64,000 nt of DNA from positions 186,001-250,000 of the forward strand of contig WOGZ01000015.1 of assembly GCA_009733775.1 (NCBI GenBank), read 5' to 3'. Source of the stretch: Alectoria sarmentosa. Lineage: Eukaryota; Ascomycota; Lecanoromycetes; Lecanorales; Parmeliaceae. The notes beneath the pieces were generated by a model. It was not told where the DNA came from, did not search any database, and saw only the letters and a program-made list of their open reading frames with translations. This document shows positions 24,470 through 35,533 of this stretch, in pieces. Each line of letters starts with the position of its first letter. Within the stretch, counting starts at the first letter, position 1. The translations under genes and the position numbers were made by a program.

Positions 24470-26482
24470 ATTATGGTGTGGTAGCTTAACACCATTACGG
24501 CGCATGAAAGGTGTGCTTGGCGGTTCCAAACCCTTCATGTAAGTGTTGGACAAGTTGTATTGATGGAAGTATGAAGGCCAAGCATTGCACGATAGGCTCA
24601 TGCCACTAAATCGCTGTCAGGCAAACCCAGGACCCCCCGCATCATTTCCGTGATATCGGTCCCCACTGAACCCCGACTGATGGATCTTGGATCTGGTCCT
24701 CTCGAGAGCTTCAGCCCCTTTCCTGCTGGCGAGCGGATACGCTCGTTGTGGGTGCTGTTCGGAATGGCTTTGCCCATCTGTTCAACGTACAGTCAGCCAG
24801 CTAGGTCGCTTTTCATATCGCTCTTCGTATGTCCTCCGGAATTCATGGGTATATAGTAGTATTAGTCATGGAAGTTCGTGTTGACGAAAGTGTCCTGGAG
24901 ATAATCTTGAATGTTCTGTTGGCCAGCCTCGTCAGGTCGATTCTCTCCCACAGAGACGTGATGAAACTCTGCGTATGACTGCATTGAGGGATGCCGCGAG
25001 ATCCGCCTGGAACGCATCGATCAGTTGCATTTGAATTTGGTTGTCCACAGGGAAGTAGTCAAGGGGGTAGACGATGACAGGAGGCTTGTGCGATGTAGTA
25101 TGAGCGACTTAAATCTTGGTCTTGTACCAAGTAGAAATGACGAGTTTCAGCATCCTTATGTCTCTTGAAAAAAGGGCTGGAGCGTCCCAAGATTCAAATA
25201 CAGGCATCATCCCGTCTAAATGTACCGCGTTGTGGGTAGAAGATGCCATTCACAAGAGCCGGTCTTCGAGCGCTTCCTGTTGTATCCGTTCCAATAGTAA
25301 AATCGAGCCAGTCGTAGGCAGCCACTGCAGCCGCACTACCACCGCTGTTCCCAGCTGGAGACTGATAGCCATCGCCCCTAGGGTTAAATGGAGCATAATA
25401 ATGAGTAGCTTCAGTTGGCTCTTCCTTTCCGATCTTGGAACTAAGCTTGGTCATGGCAACGACATGAGCCCCTACAGCTACCATGTTTTGTACGATGGTA
25501 GCTGTTGATCTGAGTATGAGCTAAGATTCAGAAAAGCAGCATTACAAAGCGACGTCTTCAGTCCTCGAAGTCGGCAGGCATCTTTGACGGTAAACCTGAG
25601 ACCTCGTAATGGCCAGAGGTCCGTCCTTGGAGCTCGTGCTGGGACAGCGATGCCCAGAGTCTGGTAACGGGTGCCAAGAAGTACCAAAGTCCGAAAGCTA
25701 GCACTGAATACGCCAGAAGCGGCCTTTCTTATTGCACGACTGTGGGCTTGTTGCCGACTCACTTCGGTTGCGCTTGGTCACGAGGTGCAAGAGCTGTCAC
25801 AAAGCTCCCTGCTACATCGCTATGTATCCGCAAAATCAGCTATACTGTCCTGTTGTAATATAGATGAGGGCCCTGCGCGAAGTCCTGCTCGGGTCGTTCT
25901 TGAGCAAGGAACACCTTCCATACGTTTCGCTGCTGTATCTTATCCCGAGCCTCCTGCTGCATCTCGACGTCAGACGCTGAAGCTCCTGTGAAGACGAAAC
26001 CTTCTGTGAACGGAGATTCGAGGGGACGATTGCTTTCAAGCACAAAGTGCAAAATCGATTCAAGCCATGCTCTGGTGATAGGAGTGTCAGGCTGCACCAT
26101 CAGAATTGTGACCAGTGAAATGGTCGGACGCAGGTCGTCTTCAGTGAATCAGCTAATCGTAAGCCTTGATCTGGTTTCTATACATAATAAAAACCTTTTG
26201 CGAGGGTAATGCAACGAAACGATGTTCGTTGAGCTTGAAGCAAAAGCTCTGCCCACATTGGCTCAATTGCCGCTCTTGGGAAGGTTTGGAAGAGACCGTT
26301 CCGAACTGCGCAGCCTGCCTCAAGGACCTTGATGGAAGTATACTAAGTGTGCTACAGATAAACATAGCGCCGAGAGCGCCTTGCAGCGTCCAAGGAAAAT
26401 TATGTTTGGGATATGGCAGTCTTTTGGTGAGGTGAAGCAGTGAGGCGATTCCGAGGCAACTGTTGCTAGCCGCAAAGCTCAC
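24470..26482 (-). pseudogene. Broken amidase-signature enzyme
   Basis: Minus-strand fragments match fungal amidase-signature hydrolases, N to C. They are KLNEHRFVALPSQKV (about 26200-26240), TEGFVFTGASASDVEM (about 25980-26010), LRGLRFTVKDACRLRGLKTS (about 25560-25620), and the core YYAPFNPRGDGYQSPAG followed by NSGGSAAAVAAYDWLDF and GTDTTGSARRPAL (25240-25420). Then come LDYFPVDNQIQMQLIDAFQ (about 25010-25070), IQDYLQDTFVNTNFHD ending in a stop (about 24870-24915), and EFRRTYEERYEKRPSWLTVR followed by TGA where Trp is expected. The Ser-Ser/Gly-rich amidase signature is visible, but in-frame stops and frame changes break the gene throughout. Related intact enzymes hydrolyse amides in nitrogen or secondary metabolism. 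The substrate cannot be inferred. Confidence 0.78.
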
Positions 26483-28068
26483 AGTTCAGGGCATGAGATG
26501 GCACAGGATGACGACTGAATTGAACAGCATTGTGCCAAGCAATTAAGTGCGCTGGTTGAGTCGAAGACGGGCGGGTTGCTATTTATGAGGAAGGGAAAGA
26601 GAACAAAGGCCTTGGTGATTTACCCTAAACGGCGGAGATGGAGATGTTGGGTACATGCCAAGATCTAGGGGGTTGAACATGACGATAATTGCATAATAGA
26701 TGAGAGTTATTGAGGTATCCTCGTTTTATGAAAGGGGCTTCGGCTCTGGTCTGTCCACGGATCTGATTGGGTAATCACCGCTGATACGATTGAATAGTGT
26801 ATTCACAATCTTAGTTGAGAAGCCATCGCTGCACATGAAGCTGATTCACTCGACTCTCTCAGGGCCTTTGTCAAATCAGTGAAAGCGCAGTCGGCGTTGA
26901 AATCAGTCCTCGAATGGCTGTCTGTGGCCATGTTCTTCGTCCTCTGAATATGTCGAATCTTGAAATTTAAGGTCCTCCGTTGGACTGCTCAGATGTTGGT
27001 ATGAGTATCACCGTTCAAGAATCCCACGAGAGGCTTGTGATTAGTGTGAATGGGTAATATTTACCGATGCATGCTTTTGCGCAGACCACCCCAAAGGGTC
27101 TTCATAAGAACAAAATTGTTATTGTTCCTGGACTTGGAAAGAAACACGGGCTTCAAAACCACACTTTGCACGCCAACGACATGGTCAAATCTTCATCAGA
27201 TACGATCTCTAATATGAGAGTCAGCGAGACTGAATTGTGAAATCAGGTCCTGGGGCTTCTTGAAGGCCAATTCGAATACATCTCCTTACTGATATCCCAT
27301 TTCGTACCCGAAGCCTGAGCCCGAGACATCCATACCCAACTGGGACTGCTACAGGACCCCTAACCCAACTGGTATCAAGGTGACGTCGTAGATTAGGAAC
27401 TTGAGCCAAATCTGTCGGCTTCGCTGCCGCTCAGTACTCCCAGCAAAGATTGCATACTTCCAGGGGTCCGCTTACGCGTCAATGGCTCCTATTTTGAAAT
27501 GACATCGCAGACCAAATGATTGAGCCATGACAACAGTTCTCATGATTTGCCTCAATATCGCCCCATTGGAGGAGAGTAATTCGGCAGGTCCAGCAAAGTC
27601 CCAAGAGTAATCGAGACGACCTTCATATGGCGAATTTATGTGCCTGCTTTCACTTTGAGGAGATAGTTGAGGCAAACGAATATTTCTGCAGGTTCAGCTA
27701 AATACCAAGAGTCTCGAGAGCAAGGCTACCTCCATTTCACCAAACTGCATACCTTCTTTCAGCTATGCAGACACCATTGAGGCTACGCGAGTTGTATAAA
27801 GACCGTCGCATCCCCTCAATATTATTTTTCCACTCTAGACTCCTCAACATCTTTTACTCTCCACAGCCCACTCAACAATCTTCAAGCTTCAAGCTCTCTA
27901 ACATCGTCGTTAATGTAGCAGACCCAGTAGCAGCAAGGCCTCTATCACCAGAAGTGAGTATCCACAGCGCTCCCGAGAGGAGAACAATGTAGTTAGACGT
28001 GCTGACGTTTCCCTTGTCATCGTTTAGATCATACTTCGCTCCAGCCATCCTAAATCACACCTGACACC
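26483..28068. other. Intergenic, no supported gene
   Basis: Only short frames (under 80 codons) of no recognisable family occur. Two minus-strand frames (27221-27409 and 27472-27675) have protein-like composition but no matches. A short CT-rich stretch before 28069 may be the promoter or leader of the next gene. Confidence 0.5.
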
Positions 28069-28538
28069 ATGGATAACTACAAAACACCAGAGCAGAATAT
28101 AAACCTGAGCCGTGAAGAGCTGCAGGCTATATACACACTTGTCCAGCGTACAGACGTATGTCATATGCGCGCCGAGTCGATCCAGAGACCCATTGGCGAA
28201 TGGTGTGGCAAGCGCGATCTGGACGTGATAGAGCTAGTGGAAAAGTTCAAATGGCCCACCGATGCATTGACAACGAAGGTTCGAGACAGCCTCGAAAAGG
28301 ATGCCGTAGCCAAAGCACGAGCAACAAACACCGCTCAACATTTATGGACCCTCGCCGCACCCTCTGCGTAAGTCTTCCGATCCTCTTCATACAAGAAAGA
28401 CTTCTCATCTACAGCAACTCAGACCTGGGTCATATCCCGCTGTACCTTTGGCAGGCCCTGAATTCGGGACCCAAGCCCCCCAAGAACCCCGAGCGCCCTC
28501 GAGCCCACCTTCTACGCCCTGATCTCATAGAGTCTTGA
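28069..28538 (+). CDS. Unknown 140-residue protein, two exons
   Basis: The first exon (28069-28367) starts with MDNYKTPEQN. A 47-base intron, 28368-28414, has a consensus gtaagt donor and an acag acceptor. Splicing replaces the immediate stop with an open frame, and exon 2 (28415-28538) continues NSDLGHIPLYLWQAL to a stop, giving 140 residues. The protein is soluble, mixed charged and rich in Lys, Glu and Pro near the end, with no signal peptide or membrane segment. I do not recognise a family. Support comes from the good splice sites and the clean join. It lies 321 bases upstream of the photolyase on the same strand. The intron is near the short limit for this group, so the model needs transcript support. 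Confidence 0.5.
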
Positions 28539-28859
28539 TGGTGCTGGACCTCATCGGTCAGCCGTGAAGCGTTTATGCGTTTATGTCATGCGCTGTCGCC
28601 CAACTTATTATTCAAAATGTAATGAGGCCAGCTGGACGCTGTTCAGGACGATTAGACTGTATGTCAGGGGTAAGGAAGCCCAGGCATCTAGTCAAGTGCA
28701 TACGTTGAATGATATTCACACAGGATCGAAATGGAAAACAAAGAAGGAGTGAAGTTGATAGTCGTCGAAACGTACTCAGGATTGGCGGACCATAGCGCCG
28801 TCTTTCAGGGGTAAACGCCCGCTAAGATCTCGCGTATCTTTGAAGATCGGCGCTAGCAA

Positions 28860-30842
28860 ATGTCAGAACGTCATGATGGCGCTGCTGCTTTAATACTCTC
28901 CCCGGTGCCGTTGTGTCATGATTGTCTCCTTCCAACCTGTATGATTCTCCGCCAGCTTTCAGCGACTGCGCGATTCCAACTGTGTACTAAATCCATATTC
29001 CTTCCTCTCAGAACCTTCCGCGAACCCCTTTCCAACCTTCAGCCACTTCGATCCTACAAGACTTCAGCCATTCTCGGGATGGCTCCGTCAACAGTTGGCC
29101 TCAATGGCACCAAGCGCAAAGCAAATGGTGTTGCGGAAATTTCTAGCAAGAAAGTGAAAAAGGATGTTTCAGCCTACAAAGACTCGACACAAGAGGAGGA
29201 ATACGGCATTGTTGACCGCCAATTCTATCCTCCGGAAATGACAAACGAACGCTGCAAGCAGTATAACACTAACGGAATTGAACGCCCAATTGACACTCTG
29301 AGCAACGCGCAGAAAGAAACTCAGTCCGAGCGGGACAAGACTCAAGTGAAGGATGCTGTGGTGCATTGGTTCAAATGCGATTTACGGATCACAGACAACA
29401 AAGCCTTGCATTTGGCGTCTGAAAAGGCGAAGAGCAGGGGTGTTCCGTTGATATGCCTACATGTTATATCACCACAAGACTACAAGGCGCATGTGACCAG
29501 CGCTGTGCGCGTGGACTTTGTCCTCAGGACGTTGGAGGTTCTCAAGGAAGATTTGGCCCAATTGGACATCCCACTATATGTCGAGACGGTGGCAAAGCGC
29601 AAAGCGATACCAGATCGTATCTTCGAACTGTGCGAGAAATGGGGGGCGAGCCATCTCTACACCAATATCGAGTATGAAGTCGACGAGCTGCGACGGGAAG
29701 CATTGATGACCAGAACTGGGGTGGAGAAAGGGGTTGCAGTATATGCAGTCCCAGACACATGCGTTGTTGCTCCTGGTGAGCTCTCGAGCGGTACTGGAAA
29801 CCAGTATTCGGTCTACACTCCATGGTTCCGTGCCTGGGTCGCGTATTTGCACACCCACCCTCATCAGCTTGACCTCTTCGACCCTCCGAGCAAGAATCCC
29901 GAGGACACTCGAAGACTGTTCAAGGACCTGTTTGAGTGCGAAATACCGGAGGCGCCAGAGAACAGAATGCTCACTCAAGAAGAAAGAAAACGCTTTCGAA
30001 GCATGTGGCCGCCTGGCGAACATGAGGCACGAGAGCGTTTAGGAAAGTTCTTGAGTGAGAGAGTGCACGATTACAAAGACGCAAGGAACCTTCCTGCTAG
30101 CAACAGCACTGCAGTAGTCAGCGTTCACCTTTCGTCGGGAACACTCAGCGCGAGAACGGCGATTGCAGCTGCGAGTGATGCCAACAGTACGAAGAAACTT
30201 GATGGAGGCGACAAGGGTATTATTTGCTGGATCTCAGAGGTGGCTTGGAGAGATTTCTACAAGCACGTCCTGGCCCACTGGCCATACGTGTGCATGAACA
30301 AGCCCTTCAAGCCGGAGTATACCAACATCCAGTGGGAGTACAACAACGAGCTTTTCCAGAAGTGGTGCACCGGAATGACTGGCTACCCGTTCATCGATGC
30401 CGCCATGCGCCAACTGAACCACACTGGGTACATGCACAACCGTGCCCGCATGGCTGTTGCCTCCTTCCTCGCCAAAGATCTCCTGATCGACTGGCGCATG
30501 GGCGAGCGCTACTTCATGGAACGTCTCATTGACGGCGACTTCGCCTCGAACAACGGTGGATGGGGCTTCAGTGCCTCAACTGGGGTAGATCCCCAGCCGT
30601 ATTTCAGGATCTTCAATCCTCTGCTGCAGGGTGAGAAGTTTGATTCTGATGGCATATATATCAGGAAATGGGTCAAGGAGCTGGAGGGAGTAAAAGGGAA
30701 AGCGATACACGACCCCTATGGAAGGAAAGAAGCGAAGGCAGCGGAGAAAGCAGGGTATCCGAGGATGTGCGTGGATCATAAAGAAAGTCGAGAGAGGTGC
30801 TTGAAGAGATATAAGGAAGGATTGGGTAGGGATACAACTTGA
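28860..30842 (+). CDS. phr1: Class I CPD photolyase
   Basis: This single exon encodes a 660-residue deoxyribodipyrimidine photo-lyase, which repairs UV-made cyclobutane pyrimidine dimers in blue light with FADH- and an antenna chromophore. The N-terminal alpha/beta domain begins near residue 167 (VVHWFKCDLRITDNKAL). The FAD-binding helical domain includes SEVAWRDFYKH, KWCTGMTGYPFIDAAMRQL, MHNRARM, LLIDWRMGERYF and DGDFASNNGGW. Trp residues equivalent to the E. coli electron-transfer triad (W306 in IQWEYN, W359 in IDWRMGE, W382 in NGGW) are present. The first 73 residues look like a mitochondrial presequence. A later Met at residue 74 (MAPSTVGLNG) is followed by basic clusters (KRK, KKVKK) suited to nuclear import, so both compartments may be served. 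The length fits the Neurospora and yeast enzymes plus this leader. Confidence 0.95.
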   Translation: MSERHDGAAALILSPVPLCHDCLLPTCMILRQLSATARFQLCTKSIFLPLRTFREPLSNLQPLRSYKTSAILGMAPSTVGLNGTKRKANGVAEISSKKVKKDVSAYKDSTQEEEYGIVDRQFYPPEMTNERCKQYNTNGIERPIDTLSNAQKETQSERDKTQVKDAVVHWFKCDLRITDNKALHLASEKAKSRGVPLICLHVISPQDYKAHVTSAVRVDFVLRTLEVLKEDLAQLDIPLYVETVAKRKAIPDRIFELCEKWGASHLYTNIEYEVDELRREALMTRTGVEKGVAVYAVPDTCVVAPGELSSGTGNQYSVYTPWFRAWVAYLHTHPHQLDLFDPPSKNPEDTRRLFKDLFECEIPEAPENRMLTQEERKRFRSMWPPGEHEARERLGKFLSERVHDYKDARNLPASNSTAVVSVHLSSGTLSARTAIAAASDANSTKKLDGGDKGIICWISEVAWRDFYKHVLAHWPYVCMNKPFKPEYTNIQWEYNNELFQKWCTGMTGYPFIDAAMRQLNHTGYMHNRARMAVASFLAKDLLIDWRMGERYFMERLIDGDFASNNGGWGFSASTGVDPQPYFRIFNPLLQGEKFDSDGIYIRKWVKELEGVKGKAIHDPYGRKEAKAAEKAGYPRMCVDHKESRERCLKRYKEGLGRDTT

Positions 30843-31536
30843 CGGTTTAGAGATTGCTCGATATACCACTGTGCAATAACTAGAATCAACACCACTGTAC
30901 AAATATGGTTTACTCCGATCAGCCTAAATAAATTGCCGTCAAAAACTTTCATGTCCTTGAGCATCAATACAACACGAATGAAATGGACCGAATTGAAGTA
31001 GTGTCCCGCCCGTATCTGTGATGGAATCGGTGACCTTGAAGATCCTATCTCTTCATAGGCGAGCTTGCATTGCAAATGTCATCTGCGGCCTGTACGATCC
31101 GTCTCTTGACTCATGGGGAGGATGAGAAAGGAGACGATAGGAGACGATCCCACGTGGTGGGTTCGTGCTGCCTGCGATGGATGGCCGGTGTTGGGAAGAG
31201 CAGGACGTGGGAATATAAAATAGAAAAGGAAGAGCAAGAAACTCCCTAGATGCGGATGGTGGGATTGGCTGATGAACGAACGGGATGTCACGCCCCGTAT
31301 TGGAAATAGGCAAGGTGTTGCCATAGCTGGCATTGGTCTTCGTGAAGCAGAATGACTTTCACTCACTCCCACCTATTTGCCCATCACAGGTCCATGTCAA
31401 CCACGCAAAAATCCTATCACCCATCCATCAATCAGCCCTTCCCTTCCCTTCCACTCTAAGTAAGACCTAGCACCATCGCACTCACCTTCCATCCCCCCCC
31501 CCCCCTCCACACACCCACACGCCCCATCCCATGCAT
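30843..31536. other. Intergenic, convergent 3' regions
   Basis: This lies between the photolyase stop and the RPS21 stop. Short minus-strand frames of about 85-108 codons have no recognisable domain. A poly-C run occurs near 31495-31505. I see no gene. Confidence 0.55.
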
Positions 31537-31887
31537 CTACCGCTGCGAACTGCCGCTCCACACGCTCTTGACCAGCCCATCCCGCTGCGCCAGCCGGTTC
31601 AGACTGTCGTCGCCCTCGCCCATGGCGCGCACGAAGCCGCACAGGGCGTAGACTTGGTTCTCGCCCGTGTAGCGGCCGCTGTCGTCGACTTTGCCGACGG
31701 AGATTTGCACCGAGGCGTGGTCCTTGGCTTTGATGATGCGGTTCGTCGCCGAGCATTTGCGGGGGACGTAGCTGGGTTGGGTTGGGTTGGGTTAACTAGG
31801 GGGGAAGGAGGGAGGGGGGGAAAGGAAGGGAGTGGAGGGCAGGGGATGGACGTACAGATCGACGAGCTCGCCTTTGTCGTTTTCCAT
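31537..31887 (-). CDS. RPS21: Ribosomal protein eS21
   Basis: An 88-residue small-subunit ribosomal protein in two exons. Exon 1 (31856-31887) is MENDKGELVDL and exon 2 (31537-31771) starts YVPRKCSATNRIIKAKDHAS. Together they give the conserved eS21 sequence through QISVGKVD, YALCGFVRAMGEGDDSLNRL and the end SVWSGSSQR. The 84-base intron, 31772-31855, has a gtacgt donor and cccag acceptor. Its 3' part is a run of ttggg units, which lies in the polypyrimidine tract when read on the coding strand. Family length is 81-88, so this is full length. An early intron is common in ribosomal protein genes. The protein acts near the 40S platform in late pre-rRNA processing and initiation (family knowledge). 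Confidence 0.93.
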
Positions 31888-32163
31888 CGTTGCTGGAGAC
31901 TTGGGGTTTTGGGAAAGAGAGTTTTTGTAGTTGCGAGTTCTTCGAATGAATGTAACTCTGCCGGAGGGAAAAGGTTTGGTGTGTGCTCCTCGCTTAGCGT
32001 CTTGGCTCAGCCTTATGGGCATCAGACTCCTCGGACTGACATCCGAAACGGGTTCTCAACCTTCGGAATGGCATGTGTTCTTCAAAGGAAATCACATTGA
32101 GTTTCGTTATCAGGTATTGGAGTTCTGTCTATGTTTCGAGATTCCGTTGCATCCCCTGCCATC
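31888..32163 (-). promoter_or_regulatory. RPS21 upstream region
   Basis: These 276 bases separate the RPS21 start from the 3' end of the broken family member. They should hold the RPS21 promoter and leader, but I see no defined element beyond a few CT-rich runs. Confidence 0.3.
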
Positions 32164-32909
32164 TCACATCCTCCACTTTTGCCATACAGCCGCATGAAAG
32201 CTCCTCAACCTATGCTTCTCTTCACCGCATTGAGCCAACCATCGCTTCTCGTATACGGAATTAGCCTCGCCCAAGTATCTCTCCACATAGATGTGGCAAT
32301 ACTCTCCCTCCTTGTAGGTTTCGAATGTCGTGTGGCATCCTTTACATATCTCGATGATGCAACCACGATGCACTTTTTCATAGGCCTGCACAGGGTCCTG
32401 AGGCGGACGATTCGGATTGCACAGTCTGTAAAGCTATATGACGATCCTCAAATCACTCATCTCTGTGTGCTGGCAGAGGCGTATATTCAATGTGTCCAGG
32501 AACCTCTGAAGATCGGAAACGGAACCCGCAATGTTCTTGTGGTCGTCGAAACTCATGGTCCAGCGGATGCATAGCACGAGACCGTCATACCTTCCTTCAT
32601 AGCCCCGCTGCTATTTGTGAAAGCTGTTCGCAGTGAGAGAGCTGACTACCTCTGGATGTGGCTTGCACAAGTGAATTCCTGTCGGAGACGACACATTGAT
32701 AGGGACCAAGGGTATTGGTAAGTGCATCGGTCTTGTCTGATGCGGCTCTTTTATTTGGCACTCGAGGGTTTCTAAATCGTATCAATACCAGAGCCTTCAG
32801 TCACTGGCGTCTCTGAACTTCTGGACCTCTGGGTTGGAGGGGGAAGTTTCTCATATGCTGTGGGCTGTGTAGTCTTGCCGAACAAATTTCTGAGCAGTGT
32901 TGGGGCCAT
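32164..32909 (-). pseudogene. Cys/His-motif family member 1, broken
   Basis: This is the left-most of four tandem paralogs. The start MAPTLLRNLFGK resembles the short N termini of the intact copies. After a frame change comes HLCKPHPE (the CPHE-type motif), an in-frame TAG after NSFHK, then YDGLVLCIRWTMSFDDHK and LQRFLDTLNIRLCQH. A second TAG follows DLRIVI, and the intact tail carries CKGCHTTF and KRWLAQCGEE. Both TAG codons sit where Gln would be one C-to-T change away. A spliced gene could avoid one stop but not both. It is most likely a recent pseudogene because the rest of the frame is well preserved. Confidence 0.65.
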
Positions 32910-33242
32910 CTCTGAGACCGAAGGTGCACCAGGTTCTTTCTTCAAGGAATCCTGATCGGAGATTGCGGTGAAGCATAGGAAAAAGCCCCTTTTTTTATAC
33001 TCTCGAAAATGCATTTGAATTATTTATTATCTTATTTCTCTCAAATGTATTTGGCAAGTATGACTCCCTGGCGTCAACCACAGACTCCTCCTGAATAGTC
33101 ATAGGCATTCAGATCTGTGTCGAGGTACCATTTCTTGGTCTTGCATATATACAGAATTCAGTAGTAGACTTTTCATGAAATCTTTGCGTCGATCGAAGCG
33201 AGATTTACATCTTTCCTTCCTCACAGCAGTCCACCGAGCTTC

Positions 33243-34022
33243 CTAGTCGCTGCACTGAGCAAGCCACTGCTTATCATTCACAGATTCAATTAAGCCCAAG
33301 GGTCTGAACGTCTCTACTCGACATTTCTTGTCATCCCTTCCCGATACCCAGAATTCAGTACCGCACTGATCGCAACTCTTAATCTTCATGGACGCGATCT
33401 CAAATTTCTCGATCGGATCCGTCGGCGGCTCCAAGGAGTAAAACGTCTTGAAGGCTATCTCCTCGTCGCTCAACTTTATATGCGGGCATAAAAAGATGTC
33501 GCAAGAGTCCAAGAAGTGCTGGAGATGTTCCACGGACTTTAAAAGCTCTGGGTGAGCGTTGAAGCTCAATTGCCAACGGATGTTCAAGATAAGGCCCTTT
33601 TCGAAACCGTAGTCGCTGGTTGCTTGAAGGACATCATAGCCGTTGGGATCCTGTTTGCAGAGTCGCGGATGTTTGCGACGTCCAAATTCGCCTCCTGACA
33701 GCTCGTTATGATTTAGTTGCGGAGCCGACGTGAATGCATCCATGGTTGGGAATAGGTCTCCCTGGTCGTATAAAGAGAGAACCCGTTGGGCACGCTTGAA
33801 GGACAGAGTCTCGTGAGGACAAAGTCGTACATGTTTGTCCGCTGATGGAATGGTTGCGGGTCTCCTCCTTTCATCTATCTCCTCGCTTGGACCACGTTCG
33901 GGAGTCTCGCGTGGCCCTTCGGGCAGGAGAGTCCATGAACTTCGGTTGCTCTTGCCCGACGTCGATGATCTCCTGTTCTCACCGTGACCGAAGAAGAGTG
34001 CGAATATCTTCTTGAGCACCAT
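33243..34022 (-). CDS. Cys/His-motif family member 2, intact
   Basis: An uncharacterised 259-residue protein. I chose the start MVLKKIFALFFGHGE because it aligns with the N termini of members 1 and 4; an in-frame Met 16 codons upstream would add a hydrophobic stretch. Order: Ser/Arg/Pro-rich linker, VRLCPHETLSFKRAQRVL (Cys near residue 68), an ILNIRWQLSF segment, FLDSCDIFLCPHIKLSD, a zinc-ribbon-like C-x2-C (KSCDQCGTEF, Cys 217 and 220), and the terminal RPLG and KQWLAQC. No catalytic motif or membrane span is evident. The paired Cys and His suggest metal binding, which is inference. I know similar hypothetical proteins in Pezizomycotina but no name or function. Confidence 0.7.
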   Translation of the reverse strand: MVLKKIFALFFGHGENRRSSTSGKSNRSSWTLLPEGPRETPERGPSEEIDERRRPATIPSADKHVRLCPHETLSFKRAQRVLSLYDQGDLFPTMDAFTSAPQLNHNELSGGEFGRRKHPRLCKQDPNGYDVLQATSDYGFEKGLILNIRWQLSFNAHPELLKSVEHLQHFLDSCDIFLCPHIKLSDEEIAFKTFYSLEPPTDPIEKFEIASMKIKSCDQCGTEFWVSGRDDKKCRVETFRPLGLIESVNDKQWLAQCSD

Positions 34023-34184
34023 GATAGCTATGAAATAAAGTAAAACCGCTGGAAGATAATTCGGAATCAAGGAGCAAAAGAAGGACGCCCTCGGCTTTCA
34101 TGGCTTAGTGGATCAATTTTTTTAATGCCTCTTATTCTCTCAACGTACCTTGGCATACATGCTAGCAATCTTTTTTTAGCTCTA

Positions 34185-35012
34185 CTACCCTTGCTCTTGC
34201 TCCAGAGGTTCAAGCATGTGGGACTGTCGCTCCATGGTCACTGAGACCGCGTACCAAAGCGAATCGATGGGTAATTTGGTACGGAGGAACCGTTTTCGCC
34301 AGCGGTACATCGCCGTTTTACCGCAATGGGCCAGCCATACCGTATCCGTCGCAGACTCCCTTGGCCCAAGAGGCTGGTGACCATTACCATCGGCCGGTAC
34401 TCGCCCTCGTCTGCCAACTCAAAGACAGTCTCACAGGTGGGGCAGTGCACTAAAGGGTCTTTGACTACACTCGCCTATCGAATTCCTGGATGGCAGCTCC
34501 AGATGTACTACAGCACCCAATCCCTCAACGATCCAAGAGGCTCTGACGTTTCTGTAAGGGCAAGGCCAGATATGGAATTTGTCCAACAGGTCGAAGACAT
34601 CCGATCTGATCTCAGCGTCACCAGCGTGCTCGAGCATATCAAAGCCCCACCACGAGGTCTGTAGTTTGAGTGCCATACAGTTGGGTTTCTTCCTGGTTCG
34701 ATCCGTGTTTGACCTCTGTCAGAGATGATAGCGACCTCCCAGCCGTGAACCAGCTGGCCAACATAGCCATGACGAACCGAGTCGGCTATGTGACGCAAGT
34801 AGTCCATTCCACAGATTCTGTATCTGAATGACATTCTTGAACCGTGGCAATTTCAAGGTGCGTTTTTGCCTTCCGGAAAACAGGATTTTGTGTGGGCGCA
34901 ATGATACGCACGATTTAGCGGGTGGACGATAGAAGGCTCGTCTTCGATCGATAGGCGTGCTGGGCGAATCGCTTGAGCTTACAAGTGTCACCGAACTTCT
35001 CCTCGTTGTCAT
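34185..35012 (-). pseudogene. Cys/His-motif family member 3, broken
   Basis: This third paralog is split over three minus-strand frames: MTTRRSSVTLVSSSDS, VSLRPHKILFSGRQKRTLKL (first motif with its Cys displaced), then DVFDLLDKFHIWPCPYRNV and VRASWIVEGLGAVVHLELP (second CPH motif). Next is HCPTCETVFELADEGEY (C-x2-C), followed by a frame change to HQPLGPRESATDTVWLAHCG. The order matches the intact members, but several small indels destroy the frame. A multi-intron gene is unlikely because the breaks fall at places where the intact copies have no intron. Confidence 0.65.
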
Positions 35013-35533
35013 GGACTGAATTGTCTCTGCCTATTCTCTGATTGCGATATGTTGCACAAACCCTGTCGATGAGCCCAAAAGGCACGCTCCAAAGGCGAGG
35101 TTTGCTATGTGTAAGAAAGTGGGGTGATCTTTGAGTAAAAGGAAATGCGAAACAGAACAGATCGTGTTAAGATATTGTGGGCCGGTTAATGAACTTGGGG
35201 TTGCTCCGTTGTGAATACTACGTTCTGAATGTTCAAGTACACGAGTCTGAGGCTAGTCCTGACATGGACTTTTACAGCATGTCTTAGACACCTTTCACTA
35301 TGAAAAGTACTGATGTTAGTCCTCAAACTCAAACTCCTTTTGATGATCACGCGGCTTGAAAAGATGGTCGGCCTTTCTCGAGCGTCATGCCACATGTTCA
35401 GTATTTGGGGCGTGCTATTTCATAGTTCTATTTGAACGGCACCGCTGGCCAGAGCAGTCTTGGGTACAGATCTTCCCACCACCCCTGCTGCCATGGTCAG
35501 ATCAGATACTCTATTCAGTTGCATCGAGTCAGC

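Noticed and set aside
31397..31756. 119-codon minus-strand ORF beginning MLGDEPHHQ
   Set aside because: Out-of-frame shadow of RPS21 exon 2.
31780..31800. GGGTT repeats resembling telomeric DNA
   Set aside because: Only four units, inside the RPS21 intron between conserved exons; the unit is not TTAGGG.
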